A stretch of DNA of 64,000 nucleotides from the NCBI GenBank assembly GCA_032690845.1, contig CM064417.1:13298501-13362500 (forward strand), in the 5' to 3' direction. Below, piece after piece: positions 11,731-22,688 of the stretch. Made by a program: the position numbers and the translations under genes. The first letter of the stretch is position 1. The number at the start of each line of letters is the position of its first letter. Under the pieces are notes generated by a model. That model was not told the origin of the DNA and made no database searches. It worked only from the letters and a program-made list of their open reading frames with translations. The stretch comes from Eleusine coracana subsp. coracana (taxonomy: Eukaryota > Streptophyta > Magnoliopsida > Poales > Poaceae).

Positions 11731-12695
11731 CACTACTATAAAACTGGGCTGTAGAGGCAGGTCAAATTACAGTGTAGCGGTGGGCTGACCAACCCGCCGC
11801 TATGAAAACGCAGGTAAAAAAAATTTCTTATTGCGGTGGGTCATCCATGAGACAAACACCCCGCCGCTATGAATTTATAAAAAAATAAAAAAACCTCACC
11901 CTCGCCCCGACATGTCCGCCAGGCCCACCCGCGCTGGGAAAGGTGCTGTCGTTGAAGGGAGCATCCACGCCGGTGCTGCCACGCTCAAACCGCTAGCTGC
12001 CCGCCTTGTCGCCACCTCCCATGGGCGCACCATGCTCGTAGTCGCCTTGGGGCCTCCTCCGCGCTGTCGCGTTTAGCCTGCCTCGGTCGCCGCCGCTCTC
12101 GTACCGCCGGCTGCCCACCTTGTCGCCGCGTCGCATGGGCCCGCCGCACTCGTCGCCGCCTCGCATGGGCTTCCTCCGCGCTGCAGCGTTCCACCTGCTT
12201 CGAGCGCTGGCTGCCCACCTCGTCGTGGGCCTCCTCCGCGCTGCCGCCTCTGGCCGCGTGAGAGGGAGGAAGAGAGAGGAGACGGGTGTGATAGGAGAGA
12301 GAGGAGGGGATGGCGAGAGTAAAGAGGAGAGATAAGTGCTGGATGGGAGAGAGAGAGAGAGAGAGAGAGAGGAGTCGGTGTGCTAGATGTTGATTGGTGG
12401 AGAGAAAAGCTGACGAATCAGTGACATGGAGACATTATTTTTAGCGATGATTAGTGATGTGAACCGCGTCTAAAAATCTATTTTTAGAGGCCGTTGACAT
12501 TATGGTCCACCACTAAAAATGCAAGATATTTACAGGGGCGGACTGTAATGTCACCTGTCCTTAAAAATTGATTTTTAGATGGATCATTTTACCATCCGCT
12601 GCTAAAAATTATTATACCATTGTAGTGGTGGGTTTCTTTAGATTCGTTGCAACAACAATTTTTTGGCGCCGTTAAAGGCCGCTTTTGTGGTAGTG
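11731..12695. mobile_element. CACTA element C, non-autonomous, inside the LINE
   Basis: Begins CACTACTATAAAACTG and ends GCTTTTGTGGTAGTG, with the 3-bp duplication TAA on both sides (11728-11730 and 12696-12698). Subterminal motifs such as GTAGCGGTGGG (about 11776) and ATTTTTAGCGATG (about 12437) resemble those of CACTA A and B. The interior is GC-rich (about 11900-12260) followed by a (GA)n run, and encodes no transposase. It interrupts the reverse transcriptase of the LINE; deleting it with one TAA restores the frame CVVKLDVAKAY. Confidence 0.93.
12344..12372. repeat. (GA)n microsatellite
   Basis: Uninterrupted GA dinucleotides inside CACTA element C, in a purine-rich neighbourhood (about 12260-12375). 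Confidence 0.9.
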
Positions 12696-12698
12696 TAA

Positions 12699-13174
12699 AC
12701 TAGATGTGGCCAAGGCCTACAGCAGGGTTGAGTGGCAGTACTTGAATGCTGTTATGGTGGCGCTTAGTTTCTAGGAAATATTGAGGGGGCTAGTCTTGCG
12801 ATGTGTGACCTTAGTCTCCCTTTCGGTGAGGGTCAATGGACAATTCTCTCCGATTTTCAAACCTTCGCACGGAATTAGGCAGGGGGGGGGGGGGGGGGGG
12901 GGGGGGAGGGCTGATTTCCCCTTACTTGTTTGTGCTGTGTGCGGAGGTTTTGACGAGCATGCTGAAGAATAGGGGGCCACATTACATCTCACGAGGAGTA
13001 AGGGTGAGCCCATGCGCCATGGATATCACACCTCCTCTTTGCAGATGATTGCATAAATTTTACTCGGGCAACAAAGAGAAGCACTGACTGGATCAGGACC
13101 ATGTTGAGTGATTACAACAAAGGTTCTGGTCAACTTGTTAATAAGTAGAAATCAGTGGTGTTTTTTACTGCTAA
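12699..13174 (+). pseudogene. LINE ORF2, reverse transcriptase palm
   Basis: This segment continues the LINE reverse transcriptase after CACTA C. KLDVAKAYSRVEW (from about 12695) holds the first catalytic Asp. NGQFSPIFKPSHGIRQG (about 12835-12880) leads to the normally invariant QGDPLSPYLF block. Here the GDP part is replaced by a run of 25 G (12882-12906), after which SPYLFVLCAE resumes. LFADDC at 13035-13052 is the catalytic FADD motif. A stop lies near 12773 and another near 13147. The Helitron at 13175 then splits an Asn codon. Confidence 0.85.
12882..12906. repeat. Run of 25 G in the LINE RT motif
   Basis: Homopolymer G placed exactly where the reverse transcriptase QGDP motif should be. 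See also the tracts at 20433, 29023, 30660, 30709, 35181 and 58845. Confidence 0.95.
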
Positions 13175-15142
13175 CTAGAAATATTGCGCGACCTTGCCGC
13201 GCGTTTTATTTTACTTGTTTTATAGCACCAGTTAAGACCCTTTTTTTTTGTCTCTGAAAGAAATCAAATTGATAGAAAACTACACATATAAAAATGCCAA
13301 TATTACATATATAGATAAGAATAGAGTGACACAGATAATTATATACATCTTTGTATGATGAACTCCAAAGCACTTATAATTATTTAAATTGTCAGAAATG
13401 ATGTTACAATCACCAATCTGGCACCACTAAAGTGTCAGAGTCAGTTCTTTCCTATGCTACACTCACACTCCAACAGCCTGTGGTTGATAGGTGCTCGGTG
13501 AAATGCCTGCATCAAAATACTTTACACAAAATTCACTCTGGTTGATAGGCATCCTGAACTCTTATTATATTTCACCACTGCTGCTGGTAAACACTTTTTT
13601 AAGAAAAGTAATTGCCATTAATGTAGAAAATATAGATAATTTAAAATGCTGAACATGTTGAGACAATTTTCTCCAATAATAGGTAAGGCATTTGTCACAT
13701 CTGAATTTGATAGACTATTGCTAAGCAATCAATTTGTGCCTGGCTAATCTAGCCTATTGGACAATGTATGATATGGCTTAAATGTATTATTTCTGTGCAT
13801 GAGAATGCTTTTAGAGAGCTGAATGGTTACTTGGCATTTCAATAATAATCTGAATATGGAACAAGGTACCTTTTTCAACACCACTTAAATAATAATAGGT
13901 AAGGACAAGCGTGCTCTGCTTTCTCAATCACCAAATTAGACTAACGATGATCTTTTATATTAGTTTTCAAAGTTCCTAGCATCAGGTATTTATAATTAAT
14001 TTAACACCTGGCTGTCTGACAACCCTTTTTTCTTAGAAGCAGAGGAACTCCGACATCCACAGTAGGTGATTTGCCTAAATGAACACAATAGGCCATTGAT
14101 ATGTAGCAGCATATATCGTAATGAATTGACTCATTGAGTGTTTATATATTTTAATACTTGCACTCATTATTAGACATTGAAAAGCATAGCTCTTCTTGCT
14201 TAGAGAAGATTCTTATTTTCTCCAAGACGGTGTGTTAGTGTGATATGACAGTTAAAGAACAACGGAGTAGTTTTACACTGGTATGGAAATTTTTCTTAAT
14301 CACCATTTGTTGTGCTCAACACCTTTACTATTCTTTCCATTTTAATTCCATCGTGGTCGTTTTGCTTCAAATAACACTCAACAGTTATCTGAAAAAGTAA
14401 GCCTGTCTCAGGCATTTTATCAAACAGCTATTGAGCACAAGCACTTGGAGTATGGATGGCAAGAAAACTTATAGATAGGTGGTGCGTAGATTTCTACAAA
14501 CTCACAAGTGATGTTCGACGTCGGGCGATAGTACGGTTGTGCGCCGGCGATGCGGATCATAATGGAGTTGAATCGGAGGAGCTCAACGTGGGAGGTTGAC
14601 GACGAACTCGACGCCGGGGATCCTATGCGCCATGTCTTCCATGTGCACAAGCGCGTGGGATGCTCGACTCCATTGGCGTCCTGATCGGAGAAACAAGGTT
14701 GTAAACCACATTGGAACCCGGAGCAAGGTGGTTGAGCGTGCTCGACAAGTTGGGTCTGTTGGGAGAGGCTGCACTCGATGTGGGCAGCATGCTTGACGGG
14801 GTGAGGAAAACGACGCCGCGGAAGGGTAGCCTCGACAAGGTTGAGCATGCCAGGCCGAAGAAGACGATGGCTGGTCTCGGGCGTGTTGTTTCCTGTATCG
14901 TGGTGGGGAGGAGGATGAAGTGGGATCGATCCGTGGAGGCGTGGAGCAAGACGAGGATGAGGTGGGAGGACCTCATTGTAAGATTGTGATTCTATTTTTC
15001 TAAAAAGATCCGGGCGCAAACGTCGGACGGACCAATCCAATGGTAGATATGGTATGTTGGCACGATCGAACAGTCAAAAGTCTAATAGCTGACGTGGAAT
15101 GGCTATTTTGCGAGAGAACACACGTGTTTTAATATATTAAGA
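13175..15142 (-). mobile_element. Helitron, non-autonomous, inside the LINE
   Basis: Read on the minus strand, it starts TCTTAATATATTAAAACACG and ends with a GCGCG/CGCGC hairpin (complement of 13187-13203), then a short spacer and CTAG. It sits between a host A (13174) and a host T (15143), the Helitron target, with no duplication. Closing the gap gives GCTAATTGTGAA, restoring FTANCEPD in the LINE. The interior has no RepHel gene. An open frame at 15040-14420 (minus) and an opposing one at 14596-14989 have no recognised domain. They may be a captured fragment or chance. The AT-rich part 13210-14400 shows nothing else. Confidence 0.9.
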
Positions 15143-15359
15143 TTGTGAACCAGATATATACAAAGGAGGAAATCCGTAGTTGGTTGCAAATTACAACTGA
15201 GGCACTAGGTGAAAGATATTTGAGACTTCCAACTTCAGTGGGAAAAGTCTCGGATGGAGCTTTTGACCAAATGGCTGAGCGGGTAAGGAATTTTGTTTCT
15301 GGATGGGGTGAGAATACTTTGAGTTGTCCTGAGTGTGAGGCTTTGCTAAATGCTAACGC
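15143..15359 (+). pseudogene. LINE ORF2, reverse transcriptase C-terminal region
   Basis: An open LINE segment after the Helitron: EEIRSWLQITTEALGERYL followed by LPTSVGKVSDGAF and RVRNFVSGWGE, then LSCPECEALLNANA. This is the conserved region after the RT palm in grass LINEs. It is cut by CACTA D at 15360, inside what should read LLNANAQAVPT. Confidence 0.9.
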
Positions 15360-16367
15360 CACTACCGGAATCCCGTGAAATGCCAAGTGCCAGCAGCACT
15401 CGGCAAAACTCTATTTACCCTTGGCATCTTAGATACTGACGGTAGTCGTCGGCATCTCCGACTCGGCACCTGCACAGCCGGCAACTACCTAGTTGCCGAG
15501 GGTCACAAATCGCGCACTCGGCAACTAGGTCCCCGAGGGTCATCTTGGGCTCTCGGCGCAAAAAAGTGACATGATGGCGATGGCCTAAATGCCGAGTGCC
15601 CTGGGACATGGTACTCGGCATCTCTTCCCTAGATGCCGAGTGCCCTGTAACGTGCCACTCGGCATTTCTCCCCTAGATGCCGAGTGCCTTTCTTTAACAC
15701 TCGGCAACGACATGACTAGGTTGTCAGGAAATGGTCCCTTTATCGAGTGTTAATGCTAGGCACTCGGCAAAGGTGCTGAATTACAGCAGGTTTCTTTTCA
15801 TTTTATCTAGCCACAGACCAATAAAAATCACAACAATTATATATATCATAATAGACATATCATCTACACCTCAAATGCATATCCATAAAACATCACAAGC
15901 ATCATGATCGTTAATCTACAAATTATAACATCACAAGCATCCATAATTTGGTCCTCAAGTCCACAAACACACCATATTTGGTCCTCAAGTCTACAAACAC
16001 ACCACATCACAAGTGATAGTCACAAACGATAACAATTCGGTCCTCATATCCACAAACAAACACACCACATCGCAAATGCTAAAGTATCGGAAATGGTCAC
16101 CACTGTCGTCATTGCGGTGGGGATAAGTCGTGGTCCTGTGGATTGGGGGCAAGGATTGGGATCGTTCGATGCCGTTGACCCTGCACAAAAGAGGAGGTTG
16201 CATATGTGACTATAGTTGGGACAAGTACAGGAAGTGTTGCTTAAAGTATAATTTGATGACAAGTATAGTAAATGTTGCTAGAAGCATATAGTTTGGTTAT
16301 AAGTGTATGAAATATTGTTAAAAGTATGGTTTAGTCTAAACAAGTATAGTTTACTCTAAAGTAAAGT

Positions 16368-17760
16368 TTAGTTACTAGGTAGGAAATGATAGTGTAAAAT
16401 GACAAGATGAGTAAATTCACTCACAGGAGTACTCGTGGGAGGAGGTGGAGCAGGGATTGGAGGTGGAGTATATATAATCAGTGGGATAGGCTGACCCATC
16501 TTCTCGCCCAGAGTATGCATCGAGCGACACATGTCCTCCACCCTCTGTCGGTCGGCTGCAATTGCCTGTCGGTCAGCCTCAATCTGCTGCTTGGTGGCTT
16601 GCACCCTTTGCTGGTCGGCTTTGACTGCCTCTCTTTGGGCTAGCATGTTCCGTTCAATCTCCTCCCGTCACAGCCTCTCTTGTTACAGCTGGGCCTACAA
16701 TATTTTTCCCGAATGTTATAATAGAGAACCAACGTTATCAAAATAAATGAACGACAAATGAAACTGAAATATACCCGAAGCGCCTCCATCTGAGCATGTG
16801 TAGTGGTCGGCTGAGAGTGTATAGCGGGGCTCGAGCTCGTGCTCCTCGCTCGGATCTGGGAGAGAGAGGGTGTACTAGCCGTGTCGATGGTGCTGTCGCA
16901 AATCCAGTAACGTCCGTGCTTCTTGCCTCCTCCCACCCTCATGACGATCTCTGCATCAAGGTTCTCCACGCTTGGATCGCACTCGGGCCTATGGACCTCC
17001 CGTGCCATGGATGTGTACTCACTAAGACGGCTGAGGATACTCGCATTGCTGTAGGCCTCTGGCGGGTCTTCCGGGTTGTAGTTCACGTTAGACATCGCCT
17101 TGCCCTTGTGGGCCATAGCCCATGCCTTGAACTGGCCACAAGCCTGACCACCATGTGAGTCAGACTGCGAAACAAAAGAGCAAAATGATTAGAAGTTATG
17201 TAGTATTGAGGGTTGAGCAAGATGGTTACAATTTATATAGTATTGAGATTTGAATGAAGAAATGAATTTACGTACCCATCTAGATGCATACTCGCTGAGG
17301 GTGAGGCTGCCTTGATGGTGGGGTGCACCTTGCATCATCAGCCTACACTCCCGGCAAGCATTGTGCTGCTCCTCCCACTGGTGGTCAACCCACTTAGCCA
17401 CGATACGCTCCTAACACTGAAGATTTTGAGCAAGCCACCATGCAGGCACCTATGTCTCATGAAGTGTGAGCCACATAACAGAAGTACAAAATCTCAAATG
17501 CATAAGTGTGAACATTTTATGGTTACCTATAGGTATTGTTCCCGGGTGAGGTTCATAGTCCTTGCTTGCTCTTTCTTGATCATCACTTTAAGATATTGGG
17601 CGTTGTAGTCCACAATCGCTTGGATGCGCGCCTCGTAATGCATGTCCTTCACCAGTTTCTGACATCCTCTGCGAATTTGAGCATCCGCCTAGTCCTCATA
17701 TCCCGGCTCGCATCTGAAGAAATCATGTCATATCCCGGCTCGCATCTGAAGAAATCCAGC
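16368..17760 (-). pseudogene. En/Spm plant transposase (Transposase_24-like) fragment
   Basis: Minus-strand blocks in order: VKDMHYEARIQAIVDYNAQY (about 17655-17590), VDHQWEEQHNACRECRLMM with GAPHHQGSLTLSEYASRW (17390-17270), and AHKGKAMSNVNYNPEDPPEA with SEYTSMAREVHRPE and VMRVGGGKKHGRYW (17116-16890). A coiled-coil tail rich in Gln, Ala and Asp, with repeated ADRQ-type units, lies at 16646-16500. The GAPHHQG, EYA and GKKHGR motifs define the plant En/Spm family, which acts with TNP2 at the element ends. Gaps between blocks look like introns. The 5' end is lost at a junction bearing a 32-bp tandem duplication (about 17698-17757). Confidence 0.85.
17698..17757. repeat. 32-bp tandem duplication at a deletion junction in CACTA D
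   Basis: CATATCCCGGCTCGCATCTG plus 12 more bases occurs twice in a row. The second copy runs directly into the subterminal ACTCGGCA repeats. It marks where the transposase gene was cut off. Confidence 0.85.
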
Positions 17761-18956
17761 ACTCGGCAACATTGGTTAATTTTTTATTTTTTAAATACTT
17801 TTGAATACAAATGTTTGACAATAATTCAAAAAAAAAACATACTATAATAACTTATCAGTTGAAATTTGAGTATTGAATGAAAAAAAATCCATTATTTGAT
17901 GCAGTTAAAGCTCTAATTTAATTTAATTCATTTCAAACTCGATCTTTAAAAAAACTAACAATTATCAGATGGAACAAAAAAATGATCAATTTTGATAGAA
18001 CTCATTATGTATGATCTTATGCCTATATAAAAAGAATCAAAGGTAAATTTGGAGTCAAAGTTGAATTTGATTCGAAAACCTAGTCGCTCATCTTCAACTA
18101 TTAGAATCTTCAACCAAGTTTGTTCGATTTGTGAATAACACTCATGACAACTTGTTTGAAACCTTATCCAATCTTTACTACAGCGTTCCCATAAGATGTC
18201 ATGATGTCATGCGAAGTTTCATGATCTTTAGACATCATATGCTTTTTATATAATTTAAATAGAATTAGATAACATGTTCATGCTCATATTTCGTAAATAA
18301 GATACATGAAATATTGTTTCATTTTCATGCATACCAACTTAAATTGGACTTAGTAACCTAAATATCATTTTTCCTTTCACTATATTTCATTATTTGAAGT
18401 AGATGCAGTTCCAATTTGACTTTTAACAAGAAGTTACATTTGAACAAAAAAATTGATAGAATATAGGAAACAGGTCAATATAAATACCATACTTTGTCAT
18501 TGATTGTCATATATTATACTAGTACAAAGAGAAAATAGACAAATGGTATTTGGTACAGTTTTTTTTCATAGTTGCCGAGTGCCATAGGTAGACACTCGGC
18601 ATACAGGCCTAGTTGCCGAGAGCTGCGGATAGACACTCGGCATATGTGTTAGTTGCCGAGTGCTAGGTTTTTGCACTCGGCATCTCCTAACGGTGGCAGC
18701 TACTCCATCATCGGCCAACGCTGCGTCCCCACTGGACATCTAGGGATTGCCGGGTGTTTCTAGTTGCCGAGGGCTGAAAGCTTGTTGCCGAGTGTTATGT
18801 CTCCTTACACTTGGCAAATGGCCTTAATGCCCTGTGTGTCACAGATGCCGAGAGGCGCCCCACGTAACACTCGGCAATGACCGAGATGCCGAGTGCCCAT
18901 GGTAATGCCCTCGGCAAACTGCTATGCACTCGGCAAATTGTCGGTTTCCGGTAGTG

Positions 18957-20574
18957 CGCCCAGGCTGTACCTACCTTGCTGATGGTATACTTCAAACTTC
19001 CACCGAAGGTTTGCTACAAGATGACCTCTTACATATCTTTTTTTTTTGAAATGGACCTATGACATATCTGATTACTGGTGGGGTAGCTTGTTAGACAACC
19101 ATAAGATTCATTAGCAGAAGTGATCTAGCCAAATGAGGCTGAAAGGAGAAGGAGGTATGGGTTTCAGGGAGTTACCTTTGTTCAACAAAGCCATGTTGGG
19201 TAAGAAAGGGTGGAGCCTGTTAGCGAGACCTTATACTCTATGTTCTCGTGTGGTTAAAGGCAAGTACTTTCCACAAGGGAAATTCTTAACGGCTACAAGG
19301 AAAAAGAAAAGTTAAGAAACATGGAAAGCGATGCTTCACTGGAGGTTTGGCTCGTGGGGTTATCAAGAGAATTGGTCCAGGAACATTGATTCAGGTGTGG
19401 GAAGACAACTGGATAAAAGGCATAAAATCCATAAAGCTGAGAGTTAAGTTACCAGTGGTGCAAGTACACAAGGTAAATGAACTGTTTGTTCCAGGAACTC
19501 GGGTTTGGAACGAGTAACTTGTCCGCGATTTCTTCATCCCAATCGATGCAGAAGAGGCTTAGAAAGTGCGACCTGGGATGCGATTGCATCAGGATGTCCT
19601 GGCATGGGCATTTCAGCGCAATGACCATTATTCAGTCCAGTCGGCTTATCGTTTGCTGAAGTAGGAGCAAATGCAGGGTGAACGGCAAAAGGTTGATGGA
19701 TTGAGCTCCTCGGTGTCCAATCAATGGTGGAAGAAGCTGCAGAAATTAAAGCTCCCGCCAAAAGTTAGCATCTTCTGGTGGTGGGTGGTAAACAATTTTA
19801 TGCCACCAAAATCGGAGCTGAAGCGTTGACATATTGCAAAAATTAGCTTCTGTGAGGATTGTGGCTTTGAGGAGGAGAATCTGTGTGCAGTGCACTTATG
19901 CTAAGGGCATTAGCTTACCTCGATTACATCCGGTCCCTTGGGTTACTGACCTACTGATGGGAAAGGTTTGCACTAGTAATGATGCTGCTTTCATTATTTG
20001 TGGGGCCTTGTCTCTTTGGTCTGCTCGCAATGGAAGGCGTCACAGGAAGAAGCCATGGGAGGCTGCACGAGCAGCTCGTCATGTTGCTGAGATGGTGGAA
20101 GAGCTAATGTGCATGGAGAGACCGGCTACGGCGGGAGGCGCGACCGTGATGGCGAACGCTGGAGGACTACTGGGCTAAACTGAGTACTGATGGCTCCTTT
20201 AATGCTCAGATGTTCACTGGTGGCAGAGGTGCGGTCATGCGTGACAGTGCTGGTTCAATTGTAGCTAACTAGCTACAGAAGCACGCTGGTATGACTCCCT
20301 TCCTGATGTGCTGAAGTAGAAGCTTTGGCTGCTAGGGCTGGCCTTCTGATGGCAGTGGCAAAAGGCATCAGCAACGTGATTCAGGAGATGGACAATCTCA
20401 CCCTAGTCAATTATCTGAATGGCGACTCATCAGGGGGGGGGGGGGGGGGATCACCCATTGTTGGGATTTGGCATAAAATCCAAGAGCTTAGTAAGATTCT
20501 TTCAAATTTCCGTTTTTCTTTTGTGAGACAAGAGGCAAACTCGGCAAGACGCTGCTGTGTGAGGATGTGTTCAA
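18957..20574 (+). pseudogene. LINE ORF2, C-terminal region with zf-RVT and RNase H
   Basis: After CACTA D the LINE resumes with QAVPTLLMVYFKLP. Then come GEGGMGFRELPLFNKAMLGK (from about 19140) and VVKGKYFPQGKFLTATRKKK. The zf-RVT domain follows: HYSVQSAYRLL (about 19630), LKLPPKVSIFWWWVVNNFMP (about 19750) and ISFCEDCGFEEE (about 19845). An RNase H-like domain begins near 20185 (STDGSFNAQMFTGG) and continues with EMDNLTLVNYLNGDSS near 20390, then a run of 17 G. Several stops interrupt it. Copia-1 enters at 20575, just before the expected end of the protein. Confidence 0.82.
20433..20449. repeat. Run of 17 G in the LINE RNase H region
   Basis: Homopolymer between NGDSS and SPIVGIW codons of the decayed LINE ORF2. 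Confidence 0.95.
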
Positions 20575-21013
20575 TGTAGGTAAACGATATGCTACTCAAG
20601 CATATCACCCAAGGAAACTTGCGAGTAGGATCCTACGCGCAGCGTAGCGGAAGACTTGACGGGACGCGAGTAGTTGATGTAGTCGATGTCGTGGATGTAG
20701 TCGTACAGCCTGACGAAGTGGGCAAACGAGCAGCACCTCTACGGAAGTTCACACGTCCGGAGAGATGAACGGCATGACGGAGTATGCTAGTAGTCAACGG
20801 CATACTCCAATGGACAGCAGCACCACACACAGCGTGGCCGATGGCAAGCACGTCTCACATGCGCCAAGCAAGACGCAAGCGGCGGCAGGGGCTCCTTGTT
20901 AATTAGGTTAATTACCCCCTGGCCGGTCATTAGCTTTTATAACCCACGTAATGGGCCACCTGCATGGGCTAGCTGGTGGTCCGGACCTGTTGCTTATGGG
21001 CATATGTCCAACA
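20575..21013 (-). repeat. Copia-1 3' LTR
   Basis: 439 bp, TG...CA bounded on the plus strand (TGTAGGTAAACG ... GTCCAACA). Read on the minus strand it begins TGTTGGACATATGCCC and has a TTATAAAAG TATA-like box (complement of about 20933-20943). It holds a block of about 50 bp (near 20810-20862) absent from the other LTR. Confidence 0.95.
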
Positions 21014-21027
21014 ATCTCCCACTTGCA
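21014..21027 (-). other. Copia-1 polypurine tract
   Basis: On the minus strand, AAGTGGGAGAT lies immediately before the 3' LTR, the usual copia plus-strand primer site. Confidence 0.8.
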
Positions 21028-22049
21028 CTTGAGCTGATCAGTATGACTATTTGTTGCTATGTCCTGGACTCAATCCAATTGATCCAATTTGTCATTTCAG
21101 TTCTCTCTTTAAGTGTGTGACCCCGTAGGTCCAATTGATCCAACAGCCATGATCTAGAAACCACTTCCGATCAATAGTTAACATTGGCCTCTAGCAAGGC
21201 TTTGCTAACTCCTGAAAGTTCACGAAGATCATATCTTGCATAGCCTGTGATATTCTCATACTAATCCCTTTGCCACACGATACAAGTCAAGCTCAAGGTG
21301 AGATACATGCCACCCTTGTGATAGCTCGACCATTCACTCGATCAAATAGTGGATTCAATTCATGACTAACCTTTAGTCACTATGATTAACTCTTTAATCG
21401 CGGCATGGCCATGCACTTTCTAATCCAACTATCTCGAGAGGCCCAGAGGTATCTCTCCCGTTATTTAGGAGGGGCAAATTCCAGCTTGATGCGCTCACAT
21501 CCGTCCCTGTCCATGTTTCATGATACATCCTTAGACTACTTTTATGACTACCCAGTTATGAAGTAGCGTTTGGAAGTCCCAAAATGCACCACTACACACA
21601 GTGAGAAACAATGGCGAGCTCAGATCTAAGGATCTAGCAGTGTACCACTCAAGACTAATTGATGGCACATATAAGATAACAATCCCAACAGTGTCTTGGG
21701 GGTGGGTCAATCCAACACCATGTTCACTAACATGTGTTCACATTATTAATCTGATATCTCCATATCTATGATCCGTCAAACATGATCATCAATTAATACA
21801 TGTGCTAGTCTGTGTCGTTATTGTCCCAAATAATGATATAGACTAGAGATCATTTAGAATAACAACATAATCAACAAAGAGTTTCATGAACAAAGTCACA
21901 TACTTGTTAATCAATGTCAATGATAGTTACTCAAGGAACAAATAATACTTTATTCAATAGTACATAAATATATTCATGACACAAGTCTCCCACTCACACT
22001 AAGATCACTGATGCAAGTATCTAATACCCATAGATCTTGTGTACGTCTC
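21028..22049 (-). other. Copia-1 3' untranslated region
   Basis: About 1.0 kb between the end of RNase H and the polypurine tract. No reading frame of note and no match to another element in the window. Confidence 0.7.
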
Positions 22050-22652
22050 ATGCTTTAGTTGTGGAAGAGGCTTCGTCAGAGGATCAGCAATATTTAAATC
22101 CTCATATCACCTTGTCGGATGATCTCGCAGATAAGGTGAAAGCGCCGAAGTACATGTTTGTTCTTTTGGTGTGCCTTAGGCTCCTTTGCCTATGCAATGG
22201 CTCCATTATTCTCACAATAGATATCCACAGGATTGGATGCACCAGGGACAACACCTAACTCAGAAACAAATTTTTGATCCAAACAGCTTCGACAGCTGCA
22301 ATATACTCGGCCTCTATCGTCGAATCAGCCACTGTCTCTTGCTTGGAACTTTTCCAGCTCATTGATCCTCCATTGAGGTAGAATACAAAACCGGACTGCG
22401 ATTTGGAATCATCAAGCTAGCATAATTGATGTAACCCTTTACAACAAGCTCCTCTTCACCTCCAAATACAAGGAATGCATCCTTAGTTCTTCTAAAGTAC
22501 TTGAGGATGCTTTTCACAAGTCTCCAATGTGCTTCACCATAATTTGATTCATACCTGCTCTCAACACTTTGAGCATACACGACATCTGGGCGTGTACACA
22601 ACATGGCATACATGATGGATCCAATAGCCGAAGCATAAGGAATTGCTCTCAT
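22050..22652 (-). pseudogene. Copia-1 RNase H
   Basis: The C-terminal part of copia pol, which would remove RNA from the RNA-DNA hybrid. The open segment 22652-22359 reads IPYASAIGSIMYAMLCTRPD, then VKSILKYFRRTKDAFLVFGG, the connection and early RNase H region. Stops follow. The distal motif LNIADPLTKPLPQ is visible at about 22105-22060. The SxADWAG-type catalytic segment is replaced by INYASLMIPN, so the enzyme is inactive. Confidence 0.85.
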
Positions 22653-22688
22653 CCTCTCTTGCTCATTAGGTGTCGTAGGACACTGATC

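Larger units (their letters stand above)
15360..18956 (-). mobile_element. CACTA element D with ACTCGGCA subterminal repeats
   Basis: Begins CACTACCGGAA and ends TTTCCGGTAGTG, with the 3-bp duplication CGC on both sides (15357-15359 and 18957-18959). Dense subterminal copies of ACTCGGCA and TGCCGAGTGC fill 15390-15780 and 18570-18945, a pattern common in panicoid CACTA families. The interior keeps a minus-strand piece of an En/Spm-type plant transposase gene (17760-16368). No TNP2 gene is present, so it is non-autonomous. 17770-18560 is AT-rich with no gene. Removing the element restores the LINE frame. Confidence 0.95.

Noticed and set aside
15390..18950. Regularly repeated ACTCGGCA words, considered as a CRISPR-like array
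   Set aside because: They are subterminal repeats bounded by CACTA ends with a 3-bp duplication, in a plant genome; spacing is irregular and orientation mixed.
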